Of a DNA stretch of 64,000 nucleotides, positions 1 through 9,467 are shown piece after piece. The DNA lies in the NCBI RefSeq assembly GCF_028682475.1, contig NZ_JANHLE010000015.1, forward strand, positions 1 through 64,000. Direction: 5' to 3'. This stretch comes from Pseudomonas putida. Its GTDB lineage: Bacteria > Pseudomonadota > Gammaproteobacteria > Pseudomonadales > Pseudomonadaceae. The notes below the pieces were generated by a model. It saw only the letters and a list, made by a program, of their open reading frames with translations. It ran no database searches and was not told the DNA's origin. A program made the position numbers and the translations under genes. Positions within the stretch are counted from its first letter, which is position 1; every line of letters begins with the position of its first letter.

Positions 1-2904
1 TTGAAGATCGATGTCAGTAGCGTGGACCATCCGGTGGTCATTGATGGTCTGAGCGTCGACGGTGGCGAACTGACCGTCTACGAAAAAAATCTCAGCGACG
101 GCAGCAGCCCGGATTCACCCGCGTTAGCCCACACGGGCAGCTTCACCGTGACCGCGCCGGATGGCCTGCAAACCCTGACTGTGGGGGGGATCAACGTGGT
201 CAGTGGCGGCCATGTCGCCGGCTTCCCGCAAACGGGTACGACGCCCTTGGGTAATTCGTTGACCATCACCGGCTACAACGCCAGTACCGGCGTGGTCAGT
301 TACACCTACACCTTGCTGGACAGCGAAAACCATTTGAATGCCAATGGCACCAACAGCCTCAACGAGCCCATCAATGTCACGGCAATCGATAAAGACGGCA
401 GCACTGCCCAGGCAACCCTGGATGTAAACATCGTCGACGATGTAGCTGCGGTGGTGGGCGCCGAGCGCTCGGTGACGCCGGGGCAGGTCGATACCAACCT
501 GCTGCTGATCGTCGACGTATCCGGCAGTATGAACGATCCATCCGGTGTCGTGGGCAAGACCCGTCTGCAACTGGCCAAGGATGCCATCAGCGCTTTGCTC
601 GACAAGTATGACGAAATGGGCGACGTCAAAGTCCAGATCGTCACCTTCAGTTCCTCCGCATCTGAACAATCCGACGTCTGGGTATCGGTCGCCCAGGCCA
701 AGCAGATCGTTGCCGGGCTGTCGGCGGGTGGTGGTACCAACTACGATAATGCGGTGGCCGAAGCGAAGTCCGCCTTTGCCAACGGTGGCAGTCTGACCGG
801 GGCGCAGAACATCGGCTACTTCTTCTCCGACGGCAATCCGTCCTCGACCTCACAAGGCATCGGGACCGACGACGAGATTGCCTGGAAATCCTTCCTCGAC
901 AGCAACGGGATCAAGTCCTACGCCATTGGTCTGGGTGACGGCGTCAACGCCAGCAATCTCAACCCGCTGGCCTATGACGGTAGTACCCATACCAATACCA
1001 ACGCTGTGGTGGTCACCGATCTCAATGCGTTGAATCAGGTGTTATCCGGTACGGTGCAAGGTGCGCCGATCACCGGCAGTCTGATGAGCGGCGGCACGTT
1101 CGGCGCCGATGGCGGCTTTATCAAAGCATTGCTGGTCGATGGTACGACCTACACTTATGACCCGAAAGGGCAGGGCAGTTACAGCGCCAGCGGTGTCGAT
1201 CGCGGCTCCTTCGACACGGCGACCAACACCTTCAACATCAAAACCATCAAGGGCGGTACCTTGCTGGTCGATATGGATACTGGCGAGTTCACCTACACAC
1301 CACCGAAAGACAACGGCAATACCGTCAGCGAGAACATCGGCTTCACTGCCAGCGACAACGATGGTGACCTGAGCAGCGCCAACCTGGTGGTCAACGTCTA
1401 TTCCAATGCCGCGCCGGTGGCCGGCGCTGACCATATCATCACCAACATCCTCTCCAGCACCATCACCGTGCCGGCCGAAGCGCTGCTGGCCAACGACAGC
1501 GATGCCAACAACGATTTGCTCAGTGCATCGCCGATCAGCTTCACGACCAATTGGGCGGCCAAGGGGGCGGGGTTCACGGTGGGGTCTGGCACGCCTACGG
1601 TCAGTTTCTCGGGAACTTCCAGTAGCTTGGCCAACCAGTCGAAGGACTTGCTGCGCAGTGCCTTCCGCACCGCCACGAACACCACCACGGCAGCGCTGCT
1701 GATCAATGGTTATCTGGGCACGCTCGCCAGTGGTGCCAATGCCGAGGACGTACTGACCGTCACCCTGAAAAAAGGCGAGACGCTCAAGCTTGATCACGAC
1801 CGCCCCCTCGGCAACATCCTGATGGAATGGAAGGATGAAAACGGCATTTACCAGACCATTGCCGATGGCAGTAGCTTTACCGCCAGTCATGACGGGGTGT
1901 ACAGCATCCACGTGGTCAACCTGCTCAATCCTGTCGGAGGTAATGCCGACGGACTGGAAAGGTATGCCCTGACCATGACCGTCGACTACGCCAACGCCCA
2001 GAACGAAACCTACAACGGCACCTATACGGTCAGTGACGGGCATGGGGGTACCGGCACGGGCAATGTGGATATCACTTATCAGCAAGGCGGTGTGCTGACC
2101 GGGACCGATGGTCATGACACCTTGCTGGGCGGGACAGGTGCCGACACCCTCAATGCCGGTGCTGGCAATGATGTGCTGATCGGTGGCGACGGTAACGACA
2201 TCCTCAATGCCGGCGATGGCGATGACTTGCTGATTGGCGGCAGTGGCAATGACCAGCTCAATGGTGGTGCCGGTATCGATACTGCCAGTTACGCCGGTGC
2301 CAGCGGCGGGGTGACCGTAAGCCTGGCGAACCTTGCAGCGCAGAATACCGGCGGGGCAGGGACCGATACCTTGAGCGGTATCGAGAACCTGATCGGTTCG
2401 GACTACAACGATAGCTTGACCGGCGACGCCAATGCCAACCTGCTCAGGGGCGGCCTGGGCAACGATGCGTTGAATGGTGGTGGCGGTAACGATGTGCTGA
2501 TCGGCGGGTCGGGGAACAACACCCTCACGGGCGGTGACGGTAACGATCTCTTCCTCTGGCAGCAGGGTAATAGCGGACGTGACCTCGTCACTGATTTCAC
2601 CCCGGGTACCGATCGGCTCGACCTGTCGCAGTTGCTCCAGGGGGAAAATGCGACATCGGCGTCACTGGATGATTATCTGCACTTCAAGGTCACCGGTAGT
2701 GGCGCTGGCGTGGTGTCGACCATCGAGGTGAGTGCGGTGGCGGGGGCTGCGCCGACCCAGATCATTGACCTGGCGGGGGTCAACCTGGCTCAGCATTATG
2801 GGGTGACGGCGGGGGCGGGCGGTCTGATTGCCGCCGGGCAGGATACCGCGACCATCATCAATGGAATGCTCAATGATCATTCATTGAAGGTGGATACGGT
2901 GTAG
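1..2904 (+). CDS. RTX adhesin, C-terminal part (5' end outside window)
   Basis: The reading frame is open from the first base, so this is the C-terminal 967 residues of a larger secreted surface adhesin. Residues about 1-150 resemble the repeat domains of LapA/SiiE-type giant adhesins. A von Willebrand factor A domain follows, with a MIDAS metal site D172-x-S174-x-S176. Residues about 355-690 are a further cadherin-like region. Nonapeptide RTX calcium-binding repeats of the GGxGxDxLx type run from about 700 to 850, and the last 110 residues look like a type I secretion signal. This domain order (repeats, vWA, RTX, secretion tail) is standard for adhesins exported by LapBCE-like ABC systems. 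No secretion genes are in the window. Which named adhesin it is cannot be settled from this part. Confidence 0.88.
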   Translation: MKIDVSSVDHPVVIDGLSVDGGELTVYEKNLSDGSSPDSPALAHTGSFTVTAPDGLQTLTVGGINVVSGGHVAGFPQTGTTPLGNSLTITGYNASTGVVSYTYTLLDSENHLNANGTNSLNEPINVTAIDKDGSTAQATLDVNIVDDVAAVVGAERSVTPGQVDTNLLLIVDVSGSMNDPSGVVGKTRLQLAKDAISALLDKYDEMGDVKVQIVTFSSSASEQSDVWVSVAQAKQIVAGLSAGGGTNYDNAVAEAKSAFANGGSLTGAQNIGYFFSDGNPSSTSQGIGTDDEIAWKSFLDSNGIKSYAIGLGDGVNASNLNPLAYDGSTHTNTNAVVVTDLNALNQVLSGTVQGAPITGSLMSGGTFGADGGFIKALLVDGTTYTYDPKGQGSYSASGVDRGSFDTATNTFNIKTIKGGTLLVDMDTGEFTYTPPKDNGNTVSENIGFTASDNDGDLSSANLVVNVYSNAAPVAGADHIITNILSSTITVPAEALLANDSDANNDLLSASPISFTTNWAAKGAGFTVGSGTPTVSFSGTSSSLANQSKDLLRSAFRTATNTTTAALLINGYLGTLASGANAEDVLTVTLKKGETLKLDHDRPLGNILMEWKDENGIYQTIADGSSFTASHDGVYSIHVVNLLNPVGGNADGLERYALTMTVDYANAQNETYNGTYTVSDGHGGTGTGNVDITYQQGGVLTGTDGHDTLLGGTGADTLNAGAGNDVLIGGDGNDILNAGDGDDLLIGGSGNDQLNGGAGIDTASYAGASGGVTVSLANLAAQNTGGAGTDTLSGIENLIGSDYNDSLTGDANANLLRGGLGNDALNGGGGNDVLIGGSGNNTLTGGDGNDLFLWQQGNSGRDLVTDFTPGTDRLDLSQLLQGENATSASLDDYLHFKVTGSGAGVVSTIEVSAVAGAAPTQIIDLAGVNLAQHYGVTAGAGGLIAAGQDTATIINGMLNDHSLKVDTV

Positions 2905-2918
2905 TGGTCGGGGGCACG

Positions 2919-2988
2919 GTGGGAGCGGGCTTGCCCCGCGAATGCGGTTTGTCAGTTACATCGCATCGCGGGGCAAGCCCGCTCCCAC
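2919..2988. repeat. REP pair (BIME), copy 1
   Basis: Two inverted 23-bp units lie at 2919-2941 and 2966-2988, each with the core GCGGGGCAAGCCCGC or its complement and an outer CCCAC/GTGGG. The pair sits between the adhesin gene and the oppositely oriented DUF454 gene, the usual position for such elements. Confidence 0.9.
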
Positions 2989-3006
2989 GGGCAGCTCGCA
3001 ACAGAA

Positions 3007-3372
3007 TCAGGACGGACGACGCAGGGTCTTTTGCCGCAAGATGTAAATGCTGACCAGCACCGCACTGGTCAGCATGAACCCGCGCGCCCAGATCAACGGC
3101 ACCAGGTAGCAAGACAGGCCAATGCTCAGCCACATCAAGGCGATGGCGTAGACCTTGCCTTTGAGCGGAATCCCCTCACCACTGAGGTAATCACGAATCC
3201 ACGGCCCAAGCCGCGGATGATTGACCAGCCAATGGTGAAAACGCGGAGAGCTGCGGGCAAAACAGGCCGCGGCCAGCAGCAGGAAAGGAGTGGTCGGCAA
3301 CACCGGCAGGAAGATGCCGATCACTCCCAGCGCGACGCTGAGCCAGCCGGTGGCCAGCAGCAGGTAGCGCAT
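3007..3372 (-). CDS. DUF454 (YbaN family) inner-membrane protein
   Basis: A 121-residue protein of the YbaN/DUF454 family. It has a hydrophobic N-terminal segment (about residues 3-38) with the family motif [10 protein letters not shown], a short soluble stretch containing SPRFHHWL, and a second hydrophobic pair (about 75-112). The family has no established function. It starts 10 bases after the stop of the YecA-like gene on the same strand, so the two are probably co-transcribed. Confidence 0.85.
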   Translation of the reverse strand: MRYLLLATGWLSVALGVIGIFLPVLPTTPFLLLAAACFARSSPRFHHWLVNHPRLGPWIRDYLSGEGIPLKGKVYAIALMWLSIGLSCYLVPLIWARGFMLTSAVLVSIYILRQKTLRRPS

Positions 3373-3382
3373 TGACGCCGAC

Positions 3383-3976
3383 TCAGTGGTGGCGTGGCTT
3401 GAGCAAAGCAGGTGCAGGTTTTTCGTCAGGCGCGTGCTGCAGCAGGTACAGCGCGGTCAGCGCCTCTGGAATCTGCACGATCATGTCGTCCATCAGGTTG
3501 TGGTCGCTGGCGATGTCGGCGAACTCAGGCTGTTCGTCGAACAGACCGGAGCCGACCATGATCGGCAGCAGCATCTCGCTGACTTCTTCCTCGGCGGTCT
3601 CGAACCAGGCTTCTTCGCGCATGAACACGCCTTCCATGAAGCCGATGCACCAGCCGCGCAGGTCGGAGTCGTCCGGCTCGTCGCCCAGGTCCAGGTCGCA
3701 CGGCAGCTCGAATTCCTCGTCGCTGGCCAGCTGACGAGCGATGTGCGCCTTGAGCTGGATCAGCGTGGCTTCGATCTCTTCACGCTGGGCGGCGTCCTTG
3801 TAATGCGGCTCTTCGGCGAACAGGGCGTCGATCCATTCGCGCTCGGGAACCACCTCGGTACCAATCGACAATGCAGTCAGGTAGCCGTGGGCGGCAACGT
3901 AGTCCAGCGCTTCTTCGTGCAGCTCGTCGGCGTCGAGGAAGGCTTGCAGGCGGTTCAATTGCTCGGCGAAGGACAT
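3383..3976 (-). CDS. YecA/UPF0149 family protein
   Basis: A 197-residue acidic protein of the UPF0149 (YecA/YgfB) family, recognised from the segments [21 protein letters not shown] and [12 protein letters not shown]. The C-terminal SEC-C zinc motif carried by some YecA proteins is absent; the protein ends KPRHH. The function of the family is uncertain. It is divergent from recQ, with about 245 bases between the starts, and leads a probable two-gene operon with the DUF454 gene. Confidence 0.8.
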   Translation of the reverse strand: MSFAEQLNRLQAFLDADELHEEALDYVAAHGYLTALSIGTEVVPEREWIDALFAEEPHYKDAAQREEIEATLIQLKAHIARQLASDEEFELPCDLDLGDEPDDSDLRGWCIGFMEGVFMREEAWFETAEEEVSEMLLPIMVGSGLFDEQPEFADIASDHNLMDDMIVQIPEALTALYLLQHAPDEKPAPALLKPRHH

Positions 3977-4086
3977 TACAGGGCTACCTTGGGAATAAAC
4001 GATGATCGAATTCTAGCATCTTGCAGCGCTTGCGAGGCAAAGGATGACGCCTATCGCAGAGCGCCCTGTGCGAGGCGACGCTCGGG

Positions 4087-4092
4087 TATAAT
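4087..4092 (+). promoter_or_regulatory. Probable recQ promoter -10 box
   Basis: A perfect TATAAT lies 130 bases before the recQ start. The -35 region (CTGTGC near 4066) is weak. Confidence 0.5.
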
Positions 4093-4222
4093 GCCCGGCT
4101 TTTGTACCTGGGCATGCTGGAACGGCAGCTCAGGTAAAAGCCGCTTACGCATTTTCAGGTGTGGCGGGGAAGGTTTTCATCCAGCCTGTGGCCAGGATGG
4201 TTCTGCGATTTATGGAGTTTTT

Positions 4223-6358
4223 ATGCTCGAACAGGCTCAGCGCGTCCTCAAGGACATCTTCGGCTACGACAGTTTTCGGGGACGCCAGGGGGCGATCATC
4301 GAATGCGTGGCCAAGGGTGGCGATGCGCTGGTCCTGATGCCCACCGGGGGCGGCAAGTCCCTGTGCTTCCAGGTCCCGGCGTTGTTGCGTCCGGGCCTGG
4401 CGGTGGTGGTGTCACCGCTGATCGCGCTGATGGAAGACCAGGTGGCAACCCTGGATGAACTGGGTGTCGCCGCCGCCTCGCTGAATTCGACCCTGAGCGC
4501 GGAGCAGCAGCGTGAGCTGGCCGGGCGCATTCGCCGTGGCGAGGTGAAGATGCTCTACCTGGCACCGGAACGTCTGGTGCAGCCGCGCATGCTGGATTTC
4601 CTGCGTACCCTGGATATCGCCTTGTTCGCGATCGACGAAGCCCACTGTGTATCGCAATGGGGTCATGACTTCCGTCCCGAGTACCTGCAGCTGGGGCAAC
4701 TGGCCGAGCTGTTCCCGCAGGTGCCACGCATTGCCCTGACCGCCACGGCGGACATGCGCACCCGCGAAGAAATCGTCACGCGCCTGCACCTGCAGAACGC
4801 CGAGCGTTTCCTGTCGAGTTTCGACCGGCCGAACATCTTCTACCGTATCGTGCCCAAAGAGCAGCCGCGCAAGCAGCTGCTGGCGTTCCTCACTGAGCGT
4901 CGCGGCAACGCCGGCATTGTCTACTGCCTGTCGCGAAAAAAGGTCGACGATGTCGCCGCCTACCTGTGTGACCAGGGTTTCCCGGCCCTGCCGTATCACG
5001 CCGGCCTGCCTGCCGAGACCCGCGCCTCCAACCAGCGCCGTTTCCTCAACGAGGAAGGCCTGATCATGGTCGCCACCATCGCCTTCGGCATGGGTATCGA
5101 TAAACCCAACGTGCGCTTTGTCGCTCACCTGGACCTGCCCAAGTCACTGGAAGCCTACTACCAGGAAACCGGCCGCGCCGGCCGCGATGGCCTGCCTGCC
5201 GATGCCTGGATGGCCTACGGGCTGCAGGACATGGTGATGCTCAAGCAGATGCTGCAGAACTCCGAAGGTGACGAGCGCCACAAGCGCATCGAGCAACACA
5301 AGCTCGACGCCATGCTCGCCCTCTGTGAAGAAACCCGCTGCCGCCGGCAGATCCTGCTCAACTACTTCGATGAAGAACTGCCGCAGCCTTGCGGGCATTG
5401 CGACAACTGCATCGATGGCGTGCAGACCTGGGACGCTACCGAACCTGCGCGCCAGGCCCTGTCGGCGGTGTACCGCACCGGTCAGCGCTATGGTGTCGGC
5501 CACCTGGTGGATGTATTGCTGGGGCGCGACAACGAGAAAATCCGCAACTTCGGCCATGAGAAGCTAGCCGTTTATGGTGTCGGCAAGGCCCGCTCCGAAG
5601 GCGAATGGCGCTCGCTGTTCCGCCAGCTGGTGGCGCGCGGCCTGGCCGATATCGACCTGGAAGGGTATGGCGGTTTGCGTCTGTCCGATAGCTGCCGCCC
5701 GTTGTTGCGCGGCGAAGTGAGCCTGGAGTTGCGCCGCGACCTCAAGCCGCAGACCAGCAGCAAAAGCAGTGGCAGCGGCGGCAGCCCGGCCAGTCAGCTG
5801 GTGCGTGGCGAGGAGCGCGAACAATGGGAAGCGCTGCGTGCGCTGCGGCGCAAGCTGGCCGAGGAGCACGGCGTGCCACCTTACGTCATCTTCCCCGACT
5901 CGACCTTGCTGGAGATGCTGCGCAGCCAGCCGGGCAGCCTCAGCGAAATGGCCCAGGTCAGTGGCGTCGGTGCGCGCAAGCTGGAACGCTACGGTGCGGC
6001 GTTCCTCGACGTACTGGGCGGTGCCGCCGAGGCGCCACCGCAGGTGGCCGACCTGCGCCACGAACTGACCAGCCTGGCCCGTGCCGGCATGACCCCGGCG
6101 CAAATCGCCGGGCAGTTGAACTGCAGTGAAAAGAACGTCTACAGCCTGCTCGCCGAAGCCATTGGCCGTCAGCAGCTGTCGCTGGAGCAGGCCCTGGACT
6201 TGCCAGAGGACCTGCTCGCCGAAGTGCAGGATGCGTTCCTCGATGGCGAGGGCGAACTACCCCCGGTATCGGCGATTGCCGAGCAGTTTGGTGGCCGTGT
6301 GCCGGAAGGGGTTCTATATTGCGTTCGAGCGGCGTTAGCCGCTGAATTCGAGATGTAA
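4223..6358 (+). CDS. recQ: ATP-dependent DNA helicase RecQ
   Basis: A 3'-5' DNA helicase of recombination and replication-fork repair, 711 residues. Walker A is TGGGKS at 41-46 and the DEAH box lies near 139-142. The helicase C-terminal domain ends with TGRAGRDG. Four zinc-binding cysteines follow at about 367-396 (CEETRC and CGHCDNC). RQC and HRDC domains come next, the HRDC at about 530-610. The last 100 residues form a further helix-turn-helix region of the HTH_40 kind, absent from the 609-residue E. coli protein. The frame is open far upstream, antisense to the YecA-like gene, but the ATG at 4223 fits the conserved N-terminus [20 protein letters not shown]. Confidence 0.97.
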   Translation: MLEQAQRVLKDIFGYDSFRGRQGAIIECVAKGGDALVLMPTGGGKSLCFQVPALLRPGLAVVVSPLIALMEDQVATLDELGVAAASLNSTLSAEQQRELAGRIRRGEVKMLYLAPERLVQPRMLDFLRTLDIALFAIDEAHCVSQWGHDFRPEYLQLGQLAELFPQVPRIALTATADMRTREEIVTRLHLQNAERFLSSFDRPNIFYRIVPKEQPRKQLLAFLTERRGNAGIVYCLSRKKVDDVAAYLCDQGFPALPYHAGLPAETRASNQRRFLNEEGLIMVATIAFGMGIDKPNVRFVAHLDLPKSLEAYYQETGRAGRDGLPADAWMAYGLQDMVMLKQMLQNSEGDERHKRIEQHKLDAMLALCEETRCRRQILLNYFDEELPQPCGHCDNCIDGVQTWDATEPARQALSAVYRTGQRYGVGHLVDVLLGRDNEKIRNFGHEKLAVYGVGKARSEGEWRSLFRQLVARGLADIDLEGYGGLRLSDSCRPLLRGEVSLELRRDLKPQTSSKSSGSGGSPASQLVRGEEREQWEALRALRRKLAEEHGVPPYVIFPDSTLLEMLRSQPGSLSEMAQVSGVGARKLERYGAAFLDVLGGAAEAPPQVADLRHELTSLARAGMTPAQIAGQLNCSEKNVYSLLAEAIGRQQLSLEQALDLPEDLLAEVQDAFLDGEGELPPVSAIAEQFGGRVPEGVLYCVRAALAAEFEM

Positions 6359-6444
6359 ACGGTGTTTTGTCATCTTTTATAACGATTGTCAGACAGGTTG
6401 AACCGTGGCGAGCCTTGCCTGTTGCGCAGGAGCATGGTTAGCTG

Positions 6445-6457
6445 ACTAATAATTAGT
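6445..6457. promoter_or_regulatory. Candidate MarR operator
   Basis: A perfect inverted repeat, ACTAAT-A-ATTAGT, lies 18 bases before the start of the MarR-family gene. Short AT-rich palindromes of this kind are typical MarR sites, so autoregulation is likely. No binding data are available. Confidence 0.5.
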
Positions 6458-6475
6458 ACTGATGATGAGTTTTTT

Positions 6476-6910
6476 ATGCCGTTGACCGATCACCACCGCT
6501 TCGGAATGCAGCTGGCCCAGATGTCGCGGGGCTGGCGTGCCGAACTGGACCGCCGCCTGGCTGGCCTCAATCTGTCCCAGGCCCGCTGGCTGGTGTTGCT
6601 GCACCTGGCCCGATTCGACGAGGCACCGACCCAGCGCGAACTGGCTCAGAGTGTGGGGGTCGAGGGGCCAACCCTGGCGCGTTTGCTCGACAGCCTCGAG
6701 TCCCAGGGGTTGGTGCGGCGTCAGGCTGTAGTGGAAGACCGCCGGGCGAAAAAGATCCTCCTGTGCCCACCGGCCAAACCCTTGATCGAGCAGATCGAAA
6801 CCATTGCCAATGCCTTGCGCGTCGAACTTTTCACTGGGGTCGACGAAGAGGAATTGCGCGTGTGCATGAAGGTCCACGCGCGCATCCTGGCCAACCTGGA
6901 AAAGTCCTGA
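6476..6910 (+). CDS. MarR-family transcriptional regulator
   Basis: A 144-residue winged-helix regulator of the SlyA/MarR type. The DNA-binding region spans about residues 30-100: QRELAQSVGVEGPTLARLLD is the helix-turn-helix, and VEDRRAKKILL forms the wing with the family's D-x-R-x-x-K motif. Terminal helices (1-25 and 105-144) would form the dimer. It lies between recQ and plpD, an order also found in P. aeruginosa (PA3344-PA3339 region). The stop is 6 bases from that of plpD on the other strand. Confidence 0.88.
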   Translation: MPLTDHHRFGMQLAQMSRGWRAELDRRLAGLNLSQARWLVLLHLARFDEAPTQRELAQSVGVEGPTLARLLDSLESQGLVRRQAVVEDRRAKKILLCPPAKPLIEQIETIANALRVELFTGVDEEELRVCMKVHARILANLEKS

Positions 6911-6916
6911 GCGGCC

Positions 6917-9106
6917 TCAGAAGGTGTGACCCAGGTTCAGGTACAACGCCTTCTGATTTTCGCTGTTGGCCCCGTAACTGAAGTTCAGCGGGCCCAGTGG
7001 CGTCTCGAAACCAACGAAAACACTGGCGGCATTGATATAGCCGCTGTCGAATTCGTTGTCATTGTTCCAGGCCCTGCCGCGTTCCAGCGAGCCACCCAGG
7101 TACAGCGGGAAGTCCAGCGGCAGGTAGGCGCGTGGCGTCAGCCGACGGTAGTAGACCACGCGCATCAGGCTGATGTTCTGCCCGGACACCGAATCCTGAC
7201 GAAAGCCTGACAGCTGGCGGGCGCCACCGAGGACAAAGCTTGAGGTCACCACCTCGGCCTCATCCAGGGTCCGGCCGTACTGGCTGCCCAGGACCCAGGT
7301 ATTGGCGCCGCTGCTCAGGGCCTTGTCGAGTTTGAAGTTCCACTGCCGGTAACGCTGGTCGGAGCCCAGGTCCGGTTCGAACTGGCGCAGTGTCAAACTG
7401 ATGTCTTCCCCGCTGTGCGGGAAGTAGACGTTGTCCAGGGTGTCGAACGAATACTTCAGCTCGTAGAAACCTTCGTTGAAGCTGAAGTGCGGCAGATCCT
7501 GATCGCCAATGCGCACTTCGGCATTGCCCCAGGCCTGGCCGACGCCGAAGCGCACTTCACCGCTGTTGCCGATCTGACGCCCCAGGTTCAGGCCGAAACC
7601 GTAGCGTTCCAGGCGGTACTCGGCAATCGGGTCGTCGTCCAGCGTGGCTTCGATGTTCTGCGAACCGAGGTCCAGATAAGGCGCGATGAAGTAGCGTGAG
7701 CCGGCATCCAGTGGTTGGTAGAACTCGCTGTACAGCTCTTGCTGATCGCCGATCTGCGCCCGGGTCAGCCACTCGCCGCCCAGTTCGTTGATCCCGTTGA
7801 CCCGATAGCTGGCGCCAATGTTGAAGGCGCTGTCGCCACGCATGTCATCCGACAGGTTCAGGCCCAGGCGCAGGTAGTCGGTACCGCCGCGGCGGCCACG
7901 GGCGTTGATCACCAGGGTGTTGTCGCTGCCCTTGTGCACCACCCGGTATTGCACCCGGTCGAAGTAGTCCAGCCCATAAAGGGTGCCCATGTCGGTCTGC
8001 AGACGTCCCAGCTCCAGAGGTTCGCCGATCGGCTGGCGAATGTAGAAGCGGATCACGTCGTCACTGACCTTCGAGTCGTTCTCGATTCTGATGGCGGTAA
8101 TCACCGGCGTACGCTGGCTCGGCGAGCGCGCGATATTCAGTTCGGCGTCATCGCCGTCAGGGCGTTTGAGTAACGCCAGGCGCGGGTCCAGGGCTCGGGT
8201 GGCACGGTAGCCGGCATCGATCATTTCTGCGGCCCTGCCAAAATCGGTGACCCCGAAACTGGCCAGCGGCGGCTGGATCAGGATGTCGTCGCGATGCAGT
8301 TGGGCCAGTTGTTCCTCGGAATTGCGCCGGGTCATCAGGGTGATCGACTGGTTGAGCACATCGACCACGGTGGTCAGTTGCTTGCGATCGCGCAGCGGCG
8401 AGCCGATGTCGACCACAATCGCTATATCCACGCCCATCTCGCGGGCGACATCCAGGGGAATGTTGTCGACCATGCCGCCATCGACCAGCAGCCGGCCATC
8501 CAGATCGACCGGGGCGAATACCGCAGGAATCGACATGCTGGCGCGAATCACCTGGGGCAGGTGGCCGCGGCGGAACACGACTTTCTCGCCACTGGCGATG
8601 TCGGTGGCCACCGCGCGGAACGGGATTGGCAGCTTGTCGAAGTCGCGGGTATCGCTGGTGTGCGCCAGCAGGCTTTCCAGCAGCAGGGCCAGGTTCTGCC
8701 CCTGGATCACCCCGAGCGGCAAGCCGAGGCTGCCGTCGTCGCGGAAACTGAGCTTCTGCTTGACCAGAAAGTCGCGGTCATCCTGCTTGCGCCGGAACGG
8801 CACGTCCTTGCGTGGTGGGGCATCGGAGAGTGCCTGTTGCCAATCGATACCCAGGGCGAGTTTTTCCAGCTCGTCGATTTTGTAGCCGGAGGCATACAGG
8901 CCACCGATCACCGCCCCCATGCTGGTGCCGGCGATGGCATCGACCTTGATGCCTTGCTCTTCCAGGGCTTTGAGCACACCGATATGGGCCAGGCCACGGG
9001 CGGCACCGCCAGACAGCACCAGGCCGATTTTCGGTCGTGGTGGTTCGGCGGCCAGGAGCGGGAAGGAAACGACGATCAGCAACAGACTCAACAGCAAACG
9101 GTGCAT
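6917..9106 (-). CDS. plpD: Patatin-like phospholipase autotransporter PlpD (type Vd)
   Basis: A 729-residue outer-membrane protein that couples a secreted lipase to its own translocator. It starts with a signal peptide (about 1-20). The patatin domain has the oxyanion motif GGAARG at 33-38, the nucleophile elbow GTSMG with Ser62, and the catalytic Asp209 in DGG. A POTRA-like segment lies near 330-410. A 16-strand-type beta-barrel of the bacterial surface antigen family follows and ends in a terminal Phe (LGHTF). The length and domain order match P. aeruginosa PlpD (PA3339), a phospholipase A1. It is divergent from the SelW-like gene. Confidence 0.94.
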   Translation of the reverse strand: MHRLLLSLLLIVVSFPLLAAEPPRPKIGLVLSGGAARGLAHIGVLKALEEQGIKVDAIAGTSMGAVIGGLYASGYKIDELEKLALGIDWQQALSDAPPRKDVPFRRKQDDRDFLVKQKLSFRDDGSLGLPLGVIQGQNLALLLESLLAHTSDTRDFDKLPIPFRAVATDIASGEKVVFRRGHLPQVIRASMSIPAVFAPVDLDGRLLVDGGMVDNIPLDVAREMGVDIAIVVDIGSPLRDRKQLTTVVDVLNQSITLMTRRNSEEQLAQLHRDDILIQPPLASFGVTDFGRAAEMIDAGYRATRALDPRLALLKRPDGDDAELNIARSPSQRTPVITAIRIENDSKVSDDVIRFYIRQPIGEPLELGRLQTDMGTLYGLDYFDRVQYRVVHKGSDNTLVINARGRRGGTDYLRLGLNLSDDMRGDSAFNIGASYRVNGINELGGEWLTRAQIGDQQELYSEFYQPLDAGSRYFIAPYLDLGSQNIEATLDDDPIAEYRLERYGFGLNLGRQIGNSGEVRFGVGQAWGNAEVRIGDQDLPHFSFNEGFYELKYSFDTLDNVYFPHSGEDISLTLRQFEPDLGSDQRYRQWNFKLDKALSSGANTWVLGSQYGRTLDEAEVVTSSFVLGGARQLSGFRQDSVSGQNISLMRVVYYRRLTPRAYLPLDFPLYLGGSLERGRAWNNDNEFDSGYINAASVFVGFETPLGPLNFSYGANSENQKALYLNLGHTF

Positions 9107-9176
9107 CTTGGCTCTCGGAGCTAAGGCTAAAGACCGCTAGTATAAGCGTCCCCGCCTGTCATGAGTCTGTCACCCC

Positions 9177-9461
9177 ATGAATGCCCATAAAGCCGAAATC
9201 GTCATTACTTACTGCACCCAGTGCCAGTGGCTGCTGCGGGCCGCCTGGCTGGCCCAGGAACTGCTCAGTACGTTCAGTGACGACCTTGCCCGGGTGGCCC
9301 TTGAGCCCGCCACAGGCGGTGCCTTCCGTATCACCTGCGACGGCGTGCAGATCTGGGAGCGCAAGGCCGATGGTGGTTTCCCGGAAGCCAAGGTCCTCAA
9401 GCAGCGGGTGCGCGACCAGATCGATCCGCAGCGCGACCTGGGTCACAACGACCGCTCGTGA
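9177..9461 (+). CDS. SelT/SelW/SelH-family (Rdx) thioredoxin-fold protein
   Basis: A 94-residue protein of the Rdx family, the bacterial relatives of selenoproteins W, T and H. The redox motif is C13-T-Q-C16 close to the N-terminus, so selenocysteine is replaced by cysteine. GGAFRI and the GGFPEAK segment (about 62-70) are conserved family features. A thiol-redox role is inferred from the fold; substrates are unknown. Its stop lies 6 bases from that of the convergent transporter gene. Confidence 0.85.
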   Translation: MNAHKAEIVITYCTQCQWLLRAAWLAQELLSTFSDDLARVALEPATGGAFRITCDGVQIWERKADGGFPEAKVLKQRVRDQIDPQRDLGHNDRS

Positions 9462-9467
9462 CTGGCG

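Noticed and set aside
3386-4222. N-terminal extension of RecQ upstream of 4223
   Set aside because: The extension runs antisense through the YecA-like gene and across the recQ promoter; RecQ homology begins at 4223.
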